Assembly: GCA_035041965.1 (NCBI GenBank)
Contig: JAPYMA010003036.1
Location: forward strand, 220,705-284,704
DNA length: 64,000 nucleotides
Direction: 5' to 3'
Source: Anisakis pegreffii
Taxonomy: Eukaryota; Nematoda; Chromadorea; Rhabditida; Anisakidae
Below are positions 10,836 to 23,569 of this stretch, in pieces. The notes under the pieces were generated by a model. That model had not been told where the DNA came from. It saw nothing but the letters and a program-made list of their open reading frames with translations, and did no database searches. Position 1 is the stretch's first letter. Each line of letters starts with the position of its first letter. Made by a program: the position numbers and the translations under genes.

Positions 10836-12554
10836 AATGATAGGTTACCGATCAAAATAATTAATAAGGATGATATTGATAACTTGAATGGTGGAACGCG
10901 AAATTTGAGTCAATATGAAACAATCAGTTGAATGAATACTATGCACTGATGTTCCACAACGATCACATAGCGTCAGTAATCAACAATGAGAAATTTGTAT
11001 GACTGAAGTCAGTGCTCGAGAAGCCTTGGAAATAGTTAGTTGTGAATCGCACGAATAGGAATTCCAGTGAACGTATCAATGAACGATACTGAAAATAATC
11101 ATGTGATTAACGCAGAAACAAGTCGGCGAATTGCCTCAACAACGTTACGATACAAAAGAAATTTTCGAAACTAACAAATTCATGATTCAAACGACACAAA
11201 ACAAGAAAAGTCGCACACCTAGGACGTCTCCGATAGAAAACGAATGTGAGATTGTTTTCAATTGTATCAACTCGATTCGCTGAATTTACTGAAAACTCGC
11301 TCAGTAGCTTCGTTTGTTCGTTAGTAAACCACTGAATGATGTTTGCTACTATGGAAATTTCCGTTGTTACAAGGTGAAGAAAATCTGAATATTTGAGAAA
11401 TGTTCAAATTTGTCGATTGAAAGTTTGTGATATCGATGTTGTTATCACTGCTGAACGAACGGTTCAAGGATCGCCGTCGTCAAATTAATTTCGTTTTGCT
11501 ACTGCTCGAGGAAGAAGTGAATCGACGGATGGCGATGATGAACGAGCGACTGAACGAACGAAGTGATTCGTTGTGGGGGTTGGCTTTGCAATTGTCGTCT
11601 TCGTCGTTTCTCGCGTTATGCAAGAGAAACGCTGAGAAGTTCTGAATGCATGAAATCGTGTTTGTTGACATTCAGTTGTCCGCATTTAGACAGTGCAAAG
11701 CTCTTTAGGCATTTTGTCGCTCTTGAGAATTAAGTACATGAAAAACAATTAAGTATATGATTCAGTGCGAAATTCATAGGAATTACTGCGATCAGTTGCC
11801 GACTTTTCGATATCCCGCAGATCAAAAACAGTGACGGACGCGTAATTCTTCGAGATTAGCGAATTTAGAGATGTAGTGGATAATCGATGACTTGTATGAT
11901 CGTATCTTGTCGAAAACGGAAGCCAAACATATTCGGGAATGATGCAGTTCAAATTGTGTAAAATTGTATGGACGCATTCAAAAAGTTTTTTCTCCTTTCA
12001 AACTCGTTATGCCAGTCTCGTAGGCTAATGAGCAACAAACTCTTTAACTGATGTGAGCTGAAAGCAATTCAGTAAGTGCGAAATGTCATCTTAGATTACA
12101 ATTATAATCCATCTGTCTCATCGATACCTTCAAAACTTATTTATTCGCCGCACTAAACGCCTGTCCATTTCATCAGAAAAATCTTAACTAATCGTCTGGC
12201 GACTGAAATTAATTTCGTTCTCTGCTTATAATGGGATGATTAGATGAAATTTGTTGCTGTCGGCACTTTTCATTTAACATATCACAATAACGATATAATT
12301 CATTTTAGCTAAAATTGACTGAAAAATAGATGCCAATAATACCATTCGGGATAATCGAATTCATTTCGTAATTGAGCCAGCTTTTACTGACGCACTTGCT
12401 GTGCCTTCCGTCGCGTTTGAATGATTTTGCGAGGCAGTGAAATGCGATCATGAGTGCGATAATTAACTTTAGCGATAATTAACAATTTCTAGGAACTTTG
12501 CTCATTAGAGATAGTAATCTAACTATGACGTTATCCCAGTTTCGATGTGAATTT
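10836..12554. other. Gene-poor stretch; one charged ORF at 11427-11645
   Basis: The only notable frame is 11427-11645 on the plus strand (72 residues, rich in Leu, Arg and Glu: LLLEEEVNRRMAMMNERLNER), which would form an amphipathic helix. Both minus frames across the same place are also open, and the base composition (CGA/GAA-rich) explains much of this, so I do not call it a gene. Confidence 0.35.
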
Positions 12555-13402
12555 TTAAAACGTGTCATATGACGTATGTAAAAAAAATGGCATGCTGGCA
12601 AATCTCAAATCAATTAATGCCTTGCTGAGGGTGCGCTGGAAATCACATCGATCGGTTTTGAAAGAAGCTGAATGCTTGCAATTAGCCAAAAACGTTCCAT
12701 TTGCGAGTGTTTGAAATTCAACTCTTGGATTAAAATTCCACACAATCGAAGAGTCGAGAACAGTCGTTATTGCCAACTAGAATGCGACCAATTTGATGCG
12801 TGGAAACAAAAAATTGCGCTAATAAACATGAAACGACGCAAAATGAAACACATGAAAATGTTGTTGTGCCATTGGGATTGAAGAGTTTAGCTCAGTGGAT
12901 TTGTGCAGTGACTGGCAAAATGAAGCAGTCGATTCTGTTATGTGGTCCATAAATTCTGCTGAATTGTTATTACGGCTGTTTTTATCGTCCGTCATTAACA
13001 GTGACACCATTCTGTTTGACAGTGTTGTCAAATTCATTAATATGCCCATTAACTTTTCCACTACGCCAAGCATTGTTATCCAAATTACTTCCAGTCTTAC
13101 ATTGCTGTTGATTCTGTCGCAGTATAATTGCTAGTACCATATTGATATTTCAGTTGGTACCAGTTGTTTTTCAGGCGAACCGCCTACATTATTACTGTCA
13201 TCAATGCTTTCACTGCATTCACACCAGTGTCACACCCATCCATCCCAATTTTCCTCCAGTTCCTGCTTATTATCCAACATAAACAACAACTCGTTCCGAT
13301 TTCGGCAACGTTTCGCAACAAACCAGCTGTTGCCTTCAAACACTCTTCAGCAGCTGTTATATCGTTATCACACATACAGCACTGAATGTTCGACTGTCTC
13401 AT
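12555..13402 (-). CDS. Candidate three-exon gene, unknown protein
   Basis: Three minus-strand segments join in phase: about 13402-13188 (Cys-rich start, then ITAAEECLKATAGLLRNVAE), 13113-12828 (helical, WITMLGVVEKLMGILMNL) and 12776-12555 (RVEFQTLANGTF, ending at TAA). The proposed introns are 74 bp (GTAGGC...CGACAG) and 51 bp (GTTTAT...TTCTAG). Together they would give about 240 residues of mainly helical protein with scattered cysteines. Against it, the plus strand is open over much of the same area (12895-13134, 13164-13385), so one strand is a shadow of the other or neither is coding. No family is recognised. Confidence 0.33.
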
Positions 13403-15850
13403 AAACAGTCATCGCCAGGTCCTCTAATGATCATTTAAAAAATTTTCAAACTGAAACATGCCCATATCACGCTTATCAGTGGTAAACTAACAAGTGACTG
13501 TAATGTTTGAAAGCAATTTTACATCCTAGAAGACTGCAAACCAGCGATTCACAAGCAAAGAAGTCACTGAGAAGTCACTGATTATCGATTTAGTCACTGA
13601 TTCGAGAGATGAATATTTTAAAACAAGAGCTCGACGCTGTTTAGCGAGAGTCACATTATGGCCAGTCGAAACAGAGTCAAACTGATGAGATTATGATTTC
13701 AGGAATTTTATTTCGTCTTAGAACAAGAGAAAAACAGTCTTTAAAGGTGGTAAACAGTCGAGTATCACGTAAACACCTCAAAGAATGTTCCTGAAAGTAC
13801 ACTTGTTTATTGGTTGTAAAAATTGTTTTCATTTAGAGTTTTCTAATTCTTAATTTTGTTTTCTTCATAGCATTTGGATGCATCAAAATGGCGATAAAAA
13901 ACATTTTAAAGTTATTATCTCGCGCTTTTCTACGCAAAAAGTCTCTGCTCATCGTATTTTTACAATCAGCTTAATACGTTTCACCACTTTTAAAGAATGC
14001 AACAGTTTTCCGATTTACCTCATGAAATTCTTCCGCTTACAACGTTGACCAAAGTCACCAAAGTGAACTCATCTGAGAAGCGCTTTCAGTTCGTTCGTAT
14101 GTAACAAAATGCTGTGGGTCTAACGCAACACCAAATGCTCAGATCTACTTTAGCTGGGAAAAAACATTGTCCATTGACATCATTTGCATATTTTACTTGA
14201 AGACAACCAGTGAGTCGAGTTAGAAATACGACCTCGGATGAGCAGTCTCGCTGACGTGAGACTTTTGTTCATGCTGATCGATGTTCGCCTCGTTGAATTT
14301 GTTCGCTTCACTAATGCCTAATAATGTGTGACTTCTGAGATTTGTCCGGTTCGTCCCAACTACAAATCACGCACCATAGTAGAATTCCGTGAATGTAAAA
14401 TATCAACACTACTTAATGCAATCACTTGAGGAACTTTCAATTTGGGACCATTGAAATACGCAGACTCACGAATTGTTCTACGCATAACGTATAGAATTAC
14501 ATTTCGTTACACTCATTTGAATCCACCAGACTTTTTTCAGCTCACAAACATGGAAAGTGATTATCGACAAATGTTGTTTGTAAAAGAGTAAGCAATATGC
14601 CACACTGATGAGTAATCCATAAGATTACATCACTAATCACTGAATGCCTCATAATGGTTTTGCATGAGTGACCATCGCATATGTGCGCGACGAATTGAAC
14701 CAATGACTGAATATGTTTCCATGTGTTTTGTCGTTCTTCTGATGATGCCAAAAACAAAGTGTTATTATTCGGTGTTATACGGCCAAGCGTATTATGTTGA
14801 CAGAAATTGCAGAAAGGCTATAAGCGTTATCCAAACACACCATTGTTGCTAATTAGATAAAATCCACGGCCACAATTTGCGGAATGAATGAATGCATTTC
14901 GATTGTGACACTATCACAAAACACTCACAGATTGTGAGCATCAGAGAGATAATGCAGGAAAACTAACAACATAACACGAAAAAATGCATAACATCAAGAA
15001 CCGCATAGGAAAATTTTCGTTGATGATTGATATGGAAAAAACGAAATGTTCTTTGAAATGATCGGTTACGATTCCAGCAAACTAATGTGAATATCATGAA
15101 AGTCCAGCAGATAATCAATGAGATAATTTAAGGTGATCATACATCAAATATTTGAGCATTATTGCACTTGGTCAGAACAGTGAAAAATGTATTATTTCCA
15201 GAAACGCAACATGACTGTCGACTTTCTCTCGAACGACGTAAAGGTTTTTGTGCGCAAACAGCAACACCAGATGTTAATTTATCATCGTTTTTTTTGTTTG
15301 TTTCTCATCGCTTACTTCATCTCAAAACAACCAATGACTACTGCTAGCTGTAGTAAACTACTGCTTCCGTGAATAACACCGCATAAGGTACCATCCAGAA
15401 ACCATTTACACATTTTCACTATGGATGATCACATGAAAATTATGCATTCTCACTGCAATATAGTAGCATTTAAATGGACTCATCGCATACTCCTACACTT
15501 GCATATTAAGTTTTCCAACGGAATTCTGTTTCTCAAAATGAACGCTTTATCCAACAGCATAGCCAATCATGCTTGGAGCAATGCTACATTAACAACAAGA
15601 GTGAGGACTTGAATTTTTTGGTGATGAGATTGTTCACTGAATAAAAAATCACTGTAGATGTAAACATGCGAACTGTACAAGTCAATCACAAGACCTCGAT
15701 TTACTGCGTAGCAATCTAGCAGTTTCAATTCACTACTCTAACGCATCGTTATCAATAAGGTCTCGTCAACACAATGAATAAATTTCAAAGTTCAGATTTT
15801 TTCCATCCCGATTGAAATGTACAACGGTTGCTTGGAATTCCAGCATTTAC
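13403..15850. other. Stretch with no supported gene
   Basis: Only short frames were seen (14542-14852, 15162-15372, 15421-15612), with none recognised. Near 13555-13600 the word AAGTCACTGA is repeated three times at short spacing. Confidence 0.4.
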
Positions 15851-16040
15851 ATGCTAACTTTCATTCTTTTTCACGAGTTTTCCATTCGCTCTCATTCATT
15901 TTTCTGATTCAACAGCGTTCTCTTAGTATCTTTCTCTCATTCTTCGCGTCCTCATCACGAGTCACTTATTTGATCAATTCTCATTCTTTTTCATACACTC
16001 TCTGAATTTATCATCACGCAATTGTTGACGATTTGTAATG
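15850..16040 (+). repeat. Degraded single arm of the fold-back repeat (copy 4)
   Basis: The order of conserved words matches the left arm of the copies at 32.7 and 34.7 kb: TTTCATTCTTTTTC, CGCTCTCAT, GTTCTCTT, TTCTCATTC, then ATACACTCT followed by AATT. Intervening sequence is diverged. The apparent Ser/Phe-rich reading frame at 15817-16005 is simply translation of this arm. Confidence 0.55.
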
Positions 16041-16250
16041 AACCACATATGTGATAAGTAGTGTTCGAATGCACTTAATTAACATCAATCATCCTTTGAA
16101 GTGCGGATCACGTATCCAAGAATCTCTGGATGAAACTGATCACTGATCGTCCAGTGAAGATCGATCATTCAGCATTCTAATCGTCAGCTTTTTCTGGAAA
16201 TTGTGACACGCATACATCGTATACATATCCATTTCGATGGAGGTTTTGAC

Positions 16251-16819
16251 ATGCTTTCAATCTTAACTTTCTTGAGCATTTTTTTGTGGTTCTTCGCATC
16301 TGAGTCTCAATGGATTTGCAGTCAGCTTCTGTCATTTCAAGTTTCCGTTGATAAATTCATACTCAATTCTTTCCACAAATCTGATAGCAAGTGGCTTGAG
16401 CGAAGAAACTAGTTCAAATAAATCCACTATGGGCGATTAAATCGGTTCAGTTTGATGCTCACTGACACCACTTTCAATTGCGGATTAATCGGTTGTGCGT
16501 GATTGTTCAGGGTTGGATTCCAGCAGTTCATTCTGGTGTCATAATCTGACTGGTGCATAAATTTCGGATTCGTACGCTACTCGAAAACTGTCAGCTTTAT
16601 CCTCTCTTTCTACATATCAATATTTTCAGACTAACGAGTTTAAATCACTCCTATCAAGCATTTGAGAAAATAAAGAGTTCCGTATTGTTCATAAACTCCT
16701 CACCACGTACAATTGATGAAATTTTAGAATGTGTTCTCGAAGAGCAGGCCGGTAACAGGCTCGATGATAATGTTGAACGTCATTTATACGACTGCAAATT
16801 TATGATGCCTGTTATATAA
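16251..16819 (+). CDS. Candidate secreted protein, partially assembled
   Basis: An ATG at 16251 opens a 30-codon exon that looks like a signal peptide: a hydrophobic stretch LTFLSIFLWFFA followed by SESQWICS. It ends at 16340 in phase 0 before GTTTCC. A plausible terminal exon begins after TATTTTCAG at 16621-16629 and encodes about 62 residues (motifs SSPRTIDEILECVLEEQ and HLYDCKF) ending in TAA at 16819. A middle segment near 16509-16552 (SSSSFWCHNLT) may connect them, but I could not make all three phases agree. No family is recognised. Confidence 0.3.
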
Positions 16820-17868
16820 ACGACGGAAAGTGATGTGAAGATGGACGAAATTTCTTCTGCACGGTGATAAAATCTCGACGTTGTTCTATCACAACATAGT
16901 CGCGTGCGACGATTCAATTTAAATTATCGTTGATGTTCCGGCAAAACTGGCAATTTGAACATTGACAAATGAACCTATATACGATATTCCAGCAAAATAA
17001 ATAAACCTATACGGATATATACGCGTATGTATGCCAAACACTTCAGAAAACAATTACATAATTGAAGAATTGTATTCACACAGGTTATTGCAATTCTCCA
17101 GAGGTATTTGTAAGCATGCTCACATTAAGCGAAGCACACCAAAGAAATGGTACACTAGAACTACTTGGTGAATCGATACAACAACCATGACGTTAGCAGA
17201 ATGCCTCAGTGAATCACTTCAGCATAGACCGATTTTGTGCTCGACAAAGCAATGGATTATGCCTTCGTGAAGCTGAAGTGCACACTGGAATTCAATTAGT
17301 GATTAACTTCTTTTCAATTCACTGGAAATTGAGAGAAAACGCATTGAATAACATAATTACAATGGCTATCCGAAGTTTATGTGGTCGGTAGCAAATCCGA
17401 CGTTAAGGCAGACATCAATTTGAAACGATGCTTCATGTTATTGACTGAATTCGCCTGGGACTCGGTTGAGAACCTTTTGAAAGTGTGCGTCGTTGAACTG
17501 ATTCTGAGGAACTGTCACTGACAGTACTCGTCACAACCATCCGTCGTAAAATCTTTACATGGAAGAGGTTGATCGCTACTCGGCGCAACTGAAAATTCAA
17601 CCAAAATTAATCAGTGCGGTTATGTCATCTGCCATGAGGCTTTGACAATGTGATCCAATTGTGAGCAATTTGCTCTGATTGAAACGCAGTTTTCACTGAT
17701 TCTAAACAAAATTTCCACTAATTAATTGTTAATTCAGAACACTTTCATAGAAAAGGAATTGGCAGTTCCATTTGAAGTGAAATGCTCACAATCAGTGTAA
17801 TTTCGGATCATTTGAAGGTGAACTTTGACAATTCATTTTAGACGTTAAATTAAAGTAGAAATTTCGAA
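16820..17868. other. Stretch with no supported gene
   Basis: A single short plus-strand frame (17209-17391) without splice or domain support; nothing else seen. Confidence 0.4.
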
Positions 17869-20800
17869 TCATTTAAAATCACATCGCAACAAAGTAAAGG
17901 AAATATACTCTACGATAATGCCCGCAGTTATGCGTGATGCATCTATCGTGAAGTTAATGAATCGTTTAAAAAATGATGTTAGCTTTATGTATACCTGAGA
18001 GTCAATTATGAAACCAACGATACCGTCGACAATAATCCTTATCAAGAGAACACACCTGAAAGTTGACACAGCATTTAGTTTCAATAAATGTATTCGACAG
18101 GTGCCCTAGTGAATTCATACTCTTTCGCGTCATATTCAGAGATTAAGAGCTGCAGAGAGGAGATAGGGGATAAACCGAGAAACCGAGTGTGGTGTGTGAT
18201 GCATATGAATCATTGAACGATCAAATAGGAATCAAATTCAATTGCTACTTATTTGTGCTTTTAGCATTCTAACATTCTATGCGGTTATCCTCTAATAAAA
18301 TCCATGAAAACATCACCTAGCAGCAACTTTCAATCGGTTCACTGAAGATTTGACGAAATAGTTGCTGACGAACTAAATTTTAGTCAGCATTCGATTGAAG
18401 CAATTAACATCGAATATTATAGTGATAACAAATCGATCATCAACAAATTATAGTACATAACAAATGTGATATGGTTGTTAACTTTCGATAATGCTCTTGA
18501 TGAAGTGATCACACACGATCACATCAGCAAAGATGGATAAACTTAGATGAACCTTAATAAGCCAATTGTTTTGGCTCGTCGATCTCTGTGCACTCGCCAA
18601 TAGCACGAGTCTTGAAAGAATATCGCCATGATGGTCGCGTAGACGAATGCAAAATTAACAATCGCGAATATGAAAACGCTCAATGAAAGCCTCCAAAATG
18701 GAAACTTTCGCTTTGCTGAATGACTTCGACCTATTTGCAAATTGTTGACGAACTTTCGACCGCGTCGTATGAATATCACTGAAATCAACGATGAATTTAG
18801 TGGGTTCACAATTTTTGTTTGTTCAGTGGTTAGCTTAGTTATAGGCATGACTATTTGCTGATGTTTGTTTCAATGGACATACTGATCAAATCGCCTGTTC
18901 TCATCTTAGAATAGCCAGAAGCTTGAGGGTTATCGCAACATTTTCGAACGTAACTAGTCACTCTGAATGGAGTTCTGTTAACCGCCTCGCATCAACGAGG
19001 ATTTTAATTGACTGACGCATTTTCATTGTTATGATTCATCGACAAATTCAAAAACTTTTCAGACACAAGGGATACGTAGGTATAGAAAAACGAACTAGTT
19101 GGGCTTTGCACTTGTCTAATCTGACTCAGGAATTTGTTTCGTTTCGCTGACTAGATTTTCTCGATATCAAGGCGTCTATGGTAAACATTGTCACTGTCTG
19201 ATGAAAAATTTCAACACGACAATGTTTTCAGATGCGGAAAACAAGGGAAATTTTGACATGGTTATATTACTTCAACTGTAATTGTCTGAAATTATCTCAC
19301 GATCAGGCAGCGACTGAGAGGAGAACAAAATTCAATGGAACATTGCTAACATCAAAACATGTGCAATTCTTTTGTTTTTGAAACTACTAACGACCACTGT
19401 TGATTAGTGAAACATTATCAAACACCATTTTAAAATGCTCTCAATTTGTTGATGGAATTTTGCCATTGCAATTAACTACAATTAGGTGAGAAGTTACTTT
19501 GAATTCCGTAACAGAGATAGCAGCAGTTTTGTTATTGGTTATTATGCGTCTTATTGTGTGAAAACGGTCATTGCTGTGCACTTATGTTCGTTCACACTTG
19601 AAATGAATGATTGTTTTGAATGAATGGATGGAAGTGTTTCTTTAATGGTGCTGAATAGATCAAGTGAAACAAACCAGTTAATAAGAAAACGACAATTGTA
19701 ATAACGTAAACACCAACAAAGAAGACATCCTTGGATCGTGACATAATATACATTGAACGAGTTGCACTGATATGCAGCGATCTTATCACATTCTTGAACA
19801 TACTGATTATCACAACCGAACACGTGTATAATATTATCAGTGAATATACAATCCATCTGCAAAAAATAACTTCGTTGACAGCTTCATTTTGAAACACTAT
19901 CTGCAGTAGGAATTTAGGCAGTGTTGTTGTTTTTGTGATTCGCAACGTCATATCGAGTAAGATCTTAAGGTAGAGAGCACTGATGATTTCTTTTGTTCGG
20001 TGTTTGCATACTGCAACCGACAATCAACATTGTGCAATTTATGACATCACTTAATTTATGTGCGTTTGAATTCCGTCACCATGAATGTTCACTGTTGATT
20101 CTTTCATTAACATAAGGAACCATTCCTTTAAAAATGACGTGCGGCAATTTTGGTCAGTTAAAAACTACTCAGGAAAGAAACATTCACAGCTTCAATTCTT
20201 TTTCCGGCCAGTGTTAATGGTAAGGAGGAGACTAATACTGATGATTCTTCATGACTTTTTTGGCGATTAGAAATTTGATCGAAGTATGCGAAAATACTGA
20301 TCAGTGTTGCAGAGGATATTTAAAAATGGTGAAATTGTGAGGAAAACAGAATATAACTGAATATTTATGACGTCGTGTCTGAAACAGTAATATGTTTGAA
20401 TGTCAACAAAATTAGTAAAACTTTTTTCCGTGAAAGTGCTGAACACTAACGATAAGTTAAAAAATATTGTGACAAATTCAGAATGCTCTTAACTGAACCG
20501 ATAGCTTTCTCCATTCAAAATCATTACGGCTTAGGGCAAAGGTTAAGCTGAACTTGGAGACGGATAATGTTACTGTTCTAGATACGAATTCAACACTTCT
20601 TTCGTTCAGTGTGTTTGTCGGCTTTATTTGAAAATGTTCTAAAAAGATTCACAAATTTGGAAGATTGAATTACCCGATTGCTATCAAAAGCATACATCGC
20701 TTCGTACTGAATGTTGATCGATAGTTCAGCGGCTTATAGACGGCGTATAGTTTGATTAGGCTCAAACTAACGTACGATACCATCGCAGTCCATAAACATC

Positions 20801-22116
20801 CACCGCACAGTATCACCAACGCAATGAATATGTGTATACTAAAAGAATGCAGCTTTATCCCACTATCCGATCACTCTTTATTGCTATCTGTTTGTTGCAC
20901 ATGAGTTTTGCATGAACGAATACACGAATTTCGCCGGGATGTGGCTCTACATTCGGAATGTGCAAGCATCGTCATACAGACAACACTGCTGCTGATCGGT
21001 ACCCGGTGAAACTGGTCAATCTCATCCTGATACCCGGTCATCCTGGTACCTGATCGTTGCTGATCGTGAGCTAAACGCTATGGTCGTCACATCTAATCAT
21101 GTACGATAATGTCACTCTGGGATTGCATAGTCTGTCCAGGAGAGTAACTACACATCGTGAACTGCACAGCAGAAGGCTGGTGTATAATGTTGCGGATGAT
21201 GGATTGTTCAGAGATATCATGCTTTGAAACGACGACGACGTATTATTTGGACGACAGCTAGGAGAGATTATCAAATTGAGTACGAACTGACTTGAAGTTC
21301 TCTTGATCGGTTGTAAGCAAGTGGATTGCACATAGCAAAAAGAATACGCACGATAGAATGTCACCAATGGCTCGATTGATTATGAAAATGTAGCATTTTC
21401 GACTGACTCGACGACACTTAATCGCTTCATACGAGACGAACGCGAACAGAACGGTCAGCAAAAGCGCAACAACAATCAGCGGTAGCGGAATCCATGCAAA
21501 GTAAAGACGATAAACAGGAAACAGAGCTTTCGATTTTATGTTCTGTAAAGGAAACCATTAATTATGAATTTTTTCTTCGAATAACTTTTTTTAAAGTTGG
21601 GTTTGAGGCAAATGCCATATGGATTTTGCTTTCAAATGTTCTCAGATGCAATTCTCATGAATACATCATTGCTGAAATGATTTGGCATTGAGAATATGCG
21701 CAGCTCTCAGAAGCACTCACCCATTCCGTTTGCCCGTGGTTCATTCAAAAACAACTTAAATATCTAGCATGGCCATGGAAATTTCCGTGAAATCGAATGA
21801 TGTGTCAATAAATCGCATATTTTTCCAAAAGTAATAAGTTCCCAACAAGGCATGCTGATCAACGCGTTTCCAGTAACAAATCAGATTGAGTCACTGAATT
21901 TGGTGAGTAGCATCGAGTATTTGGACGAATAGTTAACTCTCGTAAATGTCCATGATAAGATGAACACGAAGATGTTCCAAATGAACAAATTAAGCATGAT
22001 TAATGCAATCCAATTTTTGCATGAACTGTCGATCAAATAACACAAACCTGCAATTCTTTGACTTGTGCTGCGGTGAGATTTGGGAAGCAGCTATCGGGAC
22101 CGATGGTTTGATTCAT
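17869..22116 (-). CDS. 7TM receptor (nematode rhodopsin-like), 6 exons
   Basis: Exons 22116-22048, 21542-21292, 20838-20674, 19856-19675, 18778-18553 and 18055-17869 join with GT-AG introns and total 1080 nt, giving 359 residues plus stop with no frame conflict. Domains: extracellular N-terminus with glycosylation sequons at N2 and N13; TM1 about 41-62; loop RRVSRKC; TM2 about 72-98 (NRAIGDILSC); TM3 about 109-130; loop LYAVYKPLNY; TM4 from W163; TM5 about 202-224; basic third loop; TM6 about 252-277; TM7 about 298-317; short tail with KRF. The D/E-R-Y motif is replaced by K-L-Y. It is a plasma-membrane receptor, probably chemosensory or peptide-binding, with unknown ligand. A TAG and a splice-acceptor-like AG sit 30-odd bases upstream of the ATG. 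The last exon may instead end at a donor (CAG|GTATAC, 17995), but reading through keeps a sensible tail. The paralogue at 3.8-7.3 kb shares exon lengths. Confidence 0.82.
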
Positions 22117-22243
22117 GACGGCATAACAAATTTCTGCAATCAGTTCCTAATTTCGTGACAGCGTTCATTGGTTGATTATAACGTTATTGGTGGGTTGTCA
22201 CAAGTGATCACACATGACAAAACAACACTCCACATCAGTTTCA

Positions 22244-22283
22244 ATCAACATTCACGTTATAAAATACTAACGTGAATGTTGAT
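22244..22283. repeat. 16-bp perfect inverted repeat
   Basis: Arms 22244-22259 (ATCAACATTCACGTTA) and 22268-22283 are exactly complementary around an 8-nt spacer. It lies about 130 bp upstream of the start codon of the intact receptor gene on the minus strand, so it could be a promoter or 5' leader element; a role is not shown. Confidence 0.85.
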
Positions 22284-23097
22284 CAGGTTCCTGAGAGGAG
22301 TTTATTAAGTCGATTATTGCCTAAAGATCATTCAAATTAGATTTTGAACTCGCCCAAAAGCACTTTGTACCAAATAACACCAAGTATAGAAGTGACTGTT
22401 TTGCTTCCGTCTGAGAAGTTTTCTTAAAACGAGTGCATCGTTCGTTGCTTAGCATTGATGAGAGATCTATGCAGTTAATTTAGAAGGGAGCACGTCATGC
22501 ACCGTACAACATTTTGATGATTGTTCTGAGTGGGAAATGATACAAGGACAAGAATATAAGTACTTCTTTTTAAAGTAAACGTGCAAGATGAAGAAACTGA
22601 TGGTGTGAAAAATTCAATGAATTCATATTTCGAACAAAAATTATTGTTAGTTGAATTGAATAATGGTTACAATAGAGTTGAAATAATCATCACTGGCAGT
22701 CTTATGATAGTTGTGATAAACATTGTTTCGCTGCAATTTGCTGGAAATAATTCATTGAGTTGATTGATTTTTGTTCTCTCGAATGTGCCGATTAACGTTT
22801 GAGAAAAAATTTTCATGAATGACAAGAAGAATCATTCATGAGTTGTCTTCAAACATTTGTTAACAGTCGTTTAGAGATGGAGCATTTTTTCATGTTCGTG
22901 CAAACAGGATGATTTTAGAGAATCTCACAATGATTGCAGAATAAATGAGCGATTATTGTGCTGGTGAAAATGATAGCGAAAACAATTTTACATTGCTGAG
23001 TAATTTGATGATTTCTTGATTGCACGATTGGTTTTCTTCACAAAGTTCACAAGAATGAAGACATATCGAGTAACTATTTCGTATTCTTATCATACAA
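22284..23097. other. Intergenic stretch with no supported gene
   Basis: One short plus-strand frame (22581-22763) without support; AT-rich sequence otherwise. Confidence 0.4.
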
Positions 23098-23569
23098 CTA
23101 ATTCACGATGTGCAAACGATTGCATAGCTGCTGTGAGAACTTCCTCGGCCGCGAAATTCGCGAAAAATATGAACAAGAAATGACGAAAGCAAAACCGTTC
23201 AGAAGCAGAAGTAGTGAAGGAATCACTCTAACTGTATAGAAATTTGTGAGATTCATATTTGTTGGCATTTTTATCGTCAAAGTTCTTCTATCGTGAGCAA
23301 AATCTTCTATCGTTCGAAAAGGCAAAACATCTGTCTAGCACGTTGGGATAGCCTAAACATATGTTGACTATCGTAGAGTTTAATGAAAAACGAAAATTGT
23401 TTGCGGGTAGTAGTGCAATTGAAAAGAACCGGTCCTCAGCAACCATCTCTAGGCAATACCCAATTGTCAACGTTGCTAAACATTTAAGTATCCTATAATC
23501 GATCTGAGCCAACCATGTGAATCCATGAATTATTCGGCTGAAATCAATCACTGTACTCCAGCCAAACAT
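23098..23569 (-). pseudogene. Possible 7TM receptor fragment
   Basis: Two overlapping minus-strand frames have receptor-like character. The first (23569-23288) contains a hydrophobic stretch ending AEDRFFSI, which resembles the end of a TM3 with a D-R-F version of the DRY motif; it follows a TTTCAG acceptor at about 23534. The second (23325-23098) has NMNLTNFYTVRV followed by a hydrophobic run IPSLLLLLNGFAFVISC, like an extracellular loop and TM. The two are in different frames without an obvious intron between them, so this looks like a relic or a misjoined pair of exons. It is not clearly related to the two receptors described above. Confidence 0.28.

Noticed and set aside
15817..16005. Ser/Phe-rich plus-strand ORF as a membrane protein
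   Set aside because: It coincides with a degraded arm of the fold-back repeat, whose CTCATTC-rich sequence yields such a composition.
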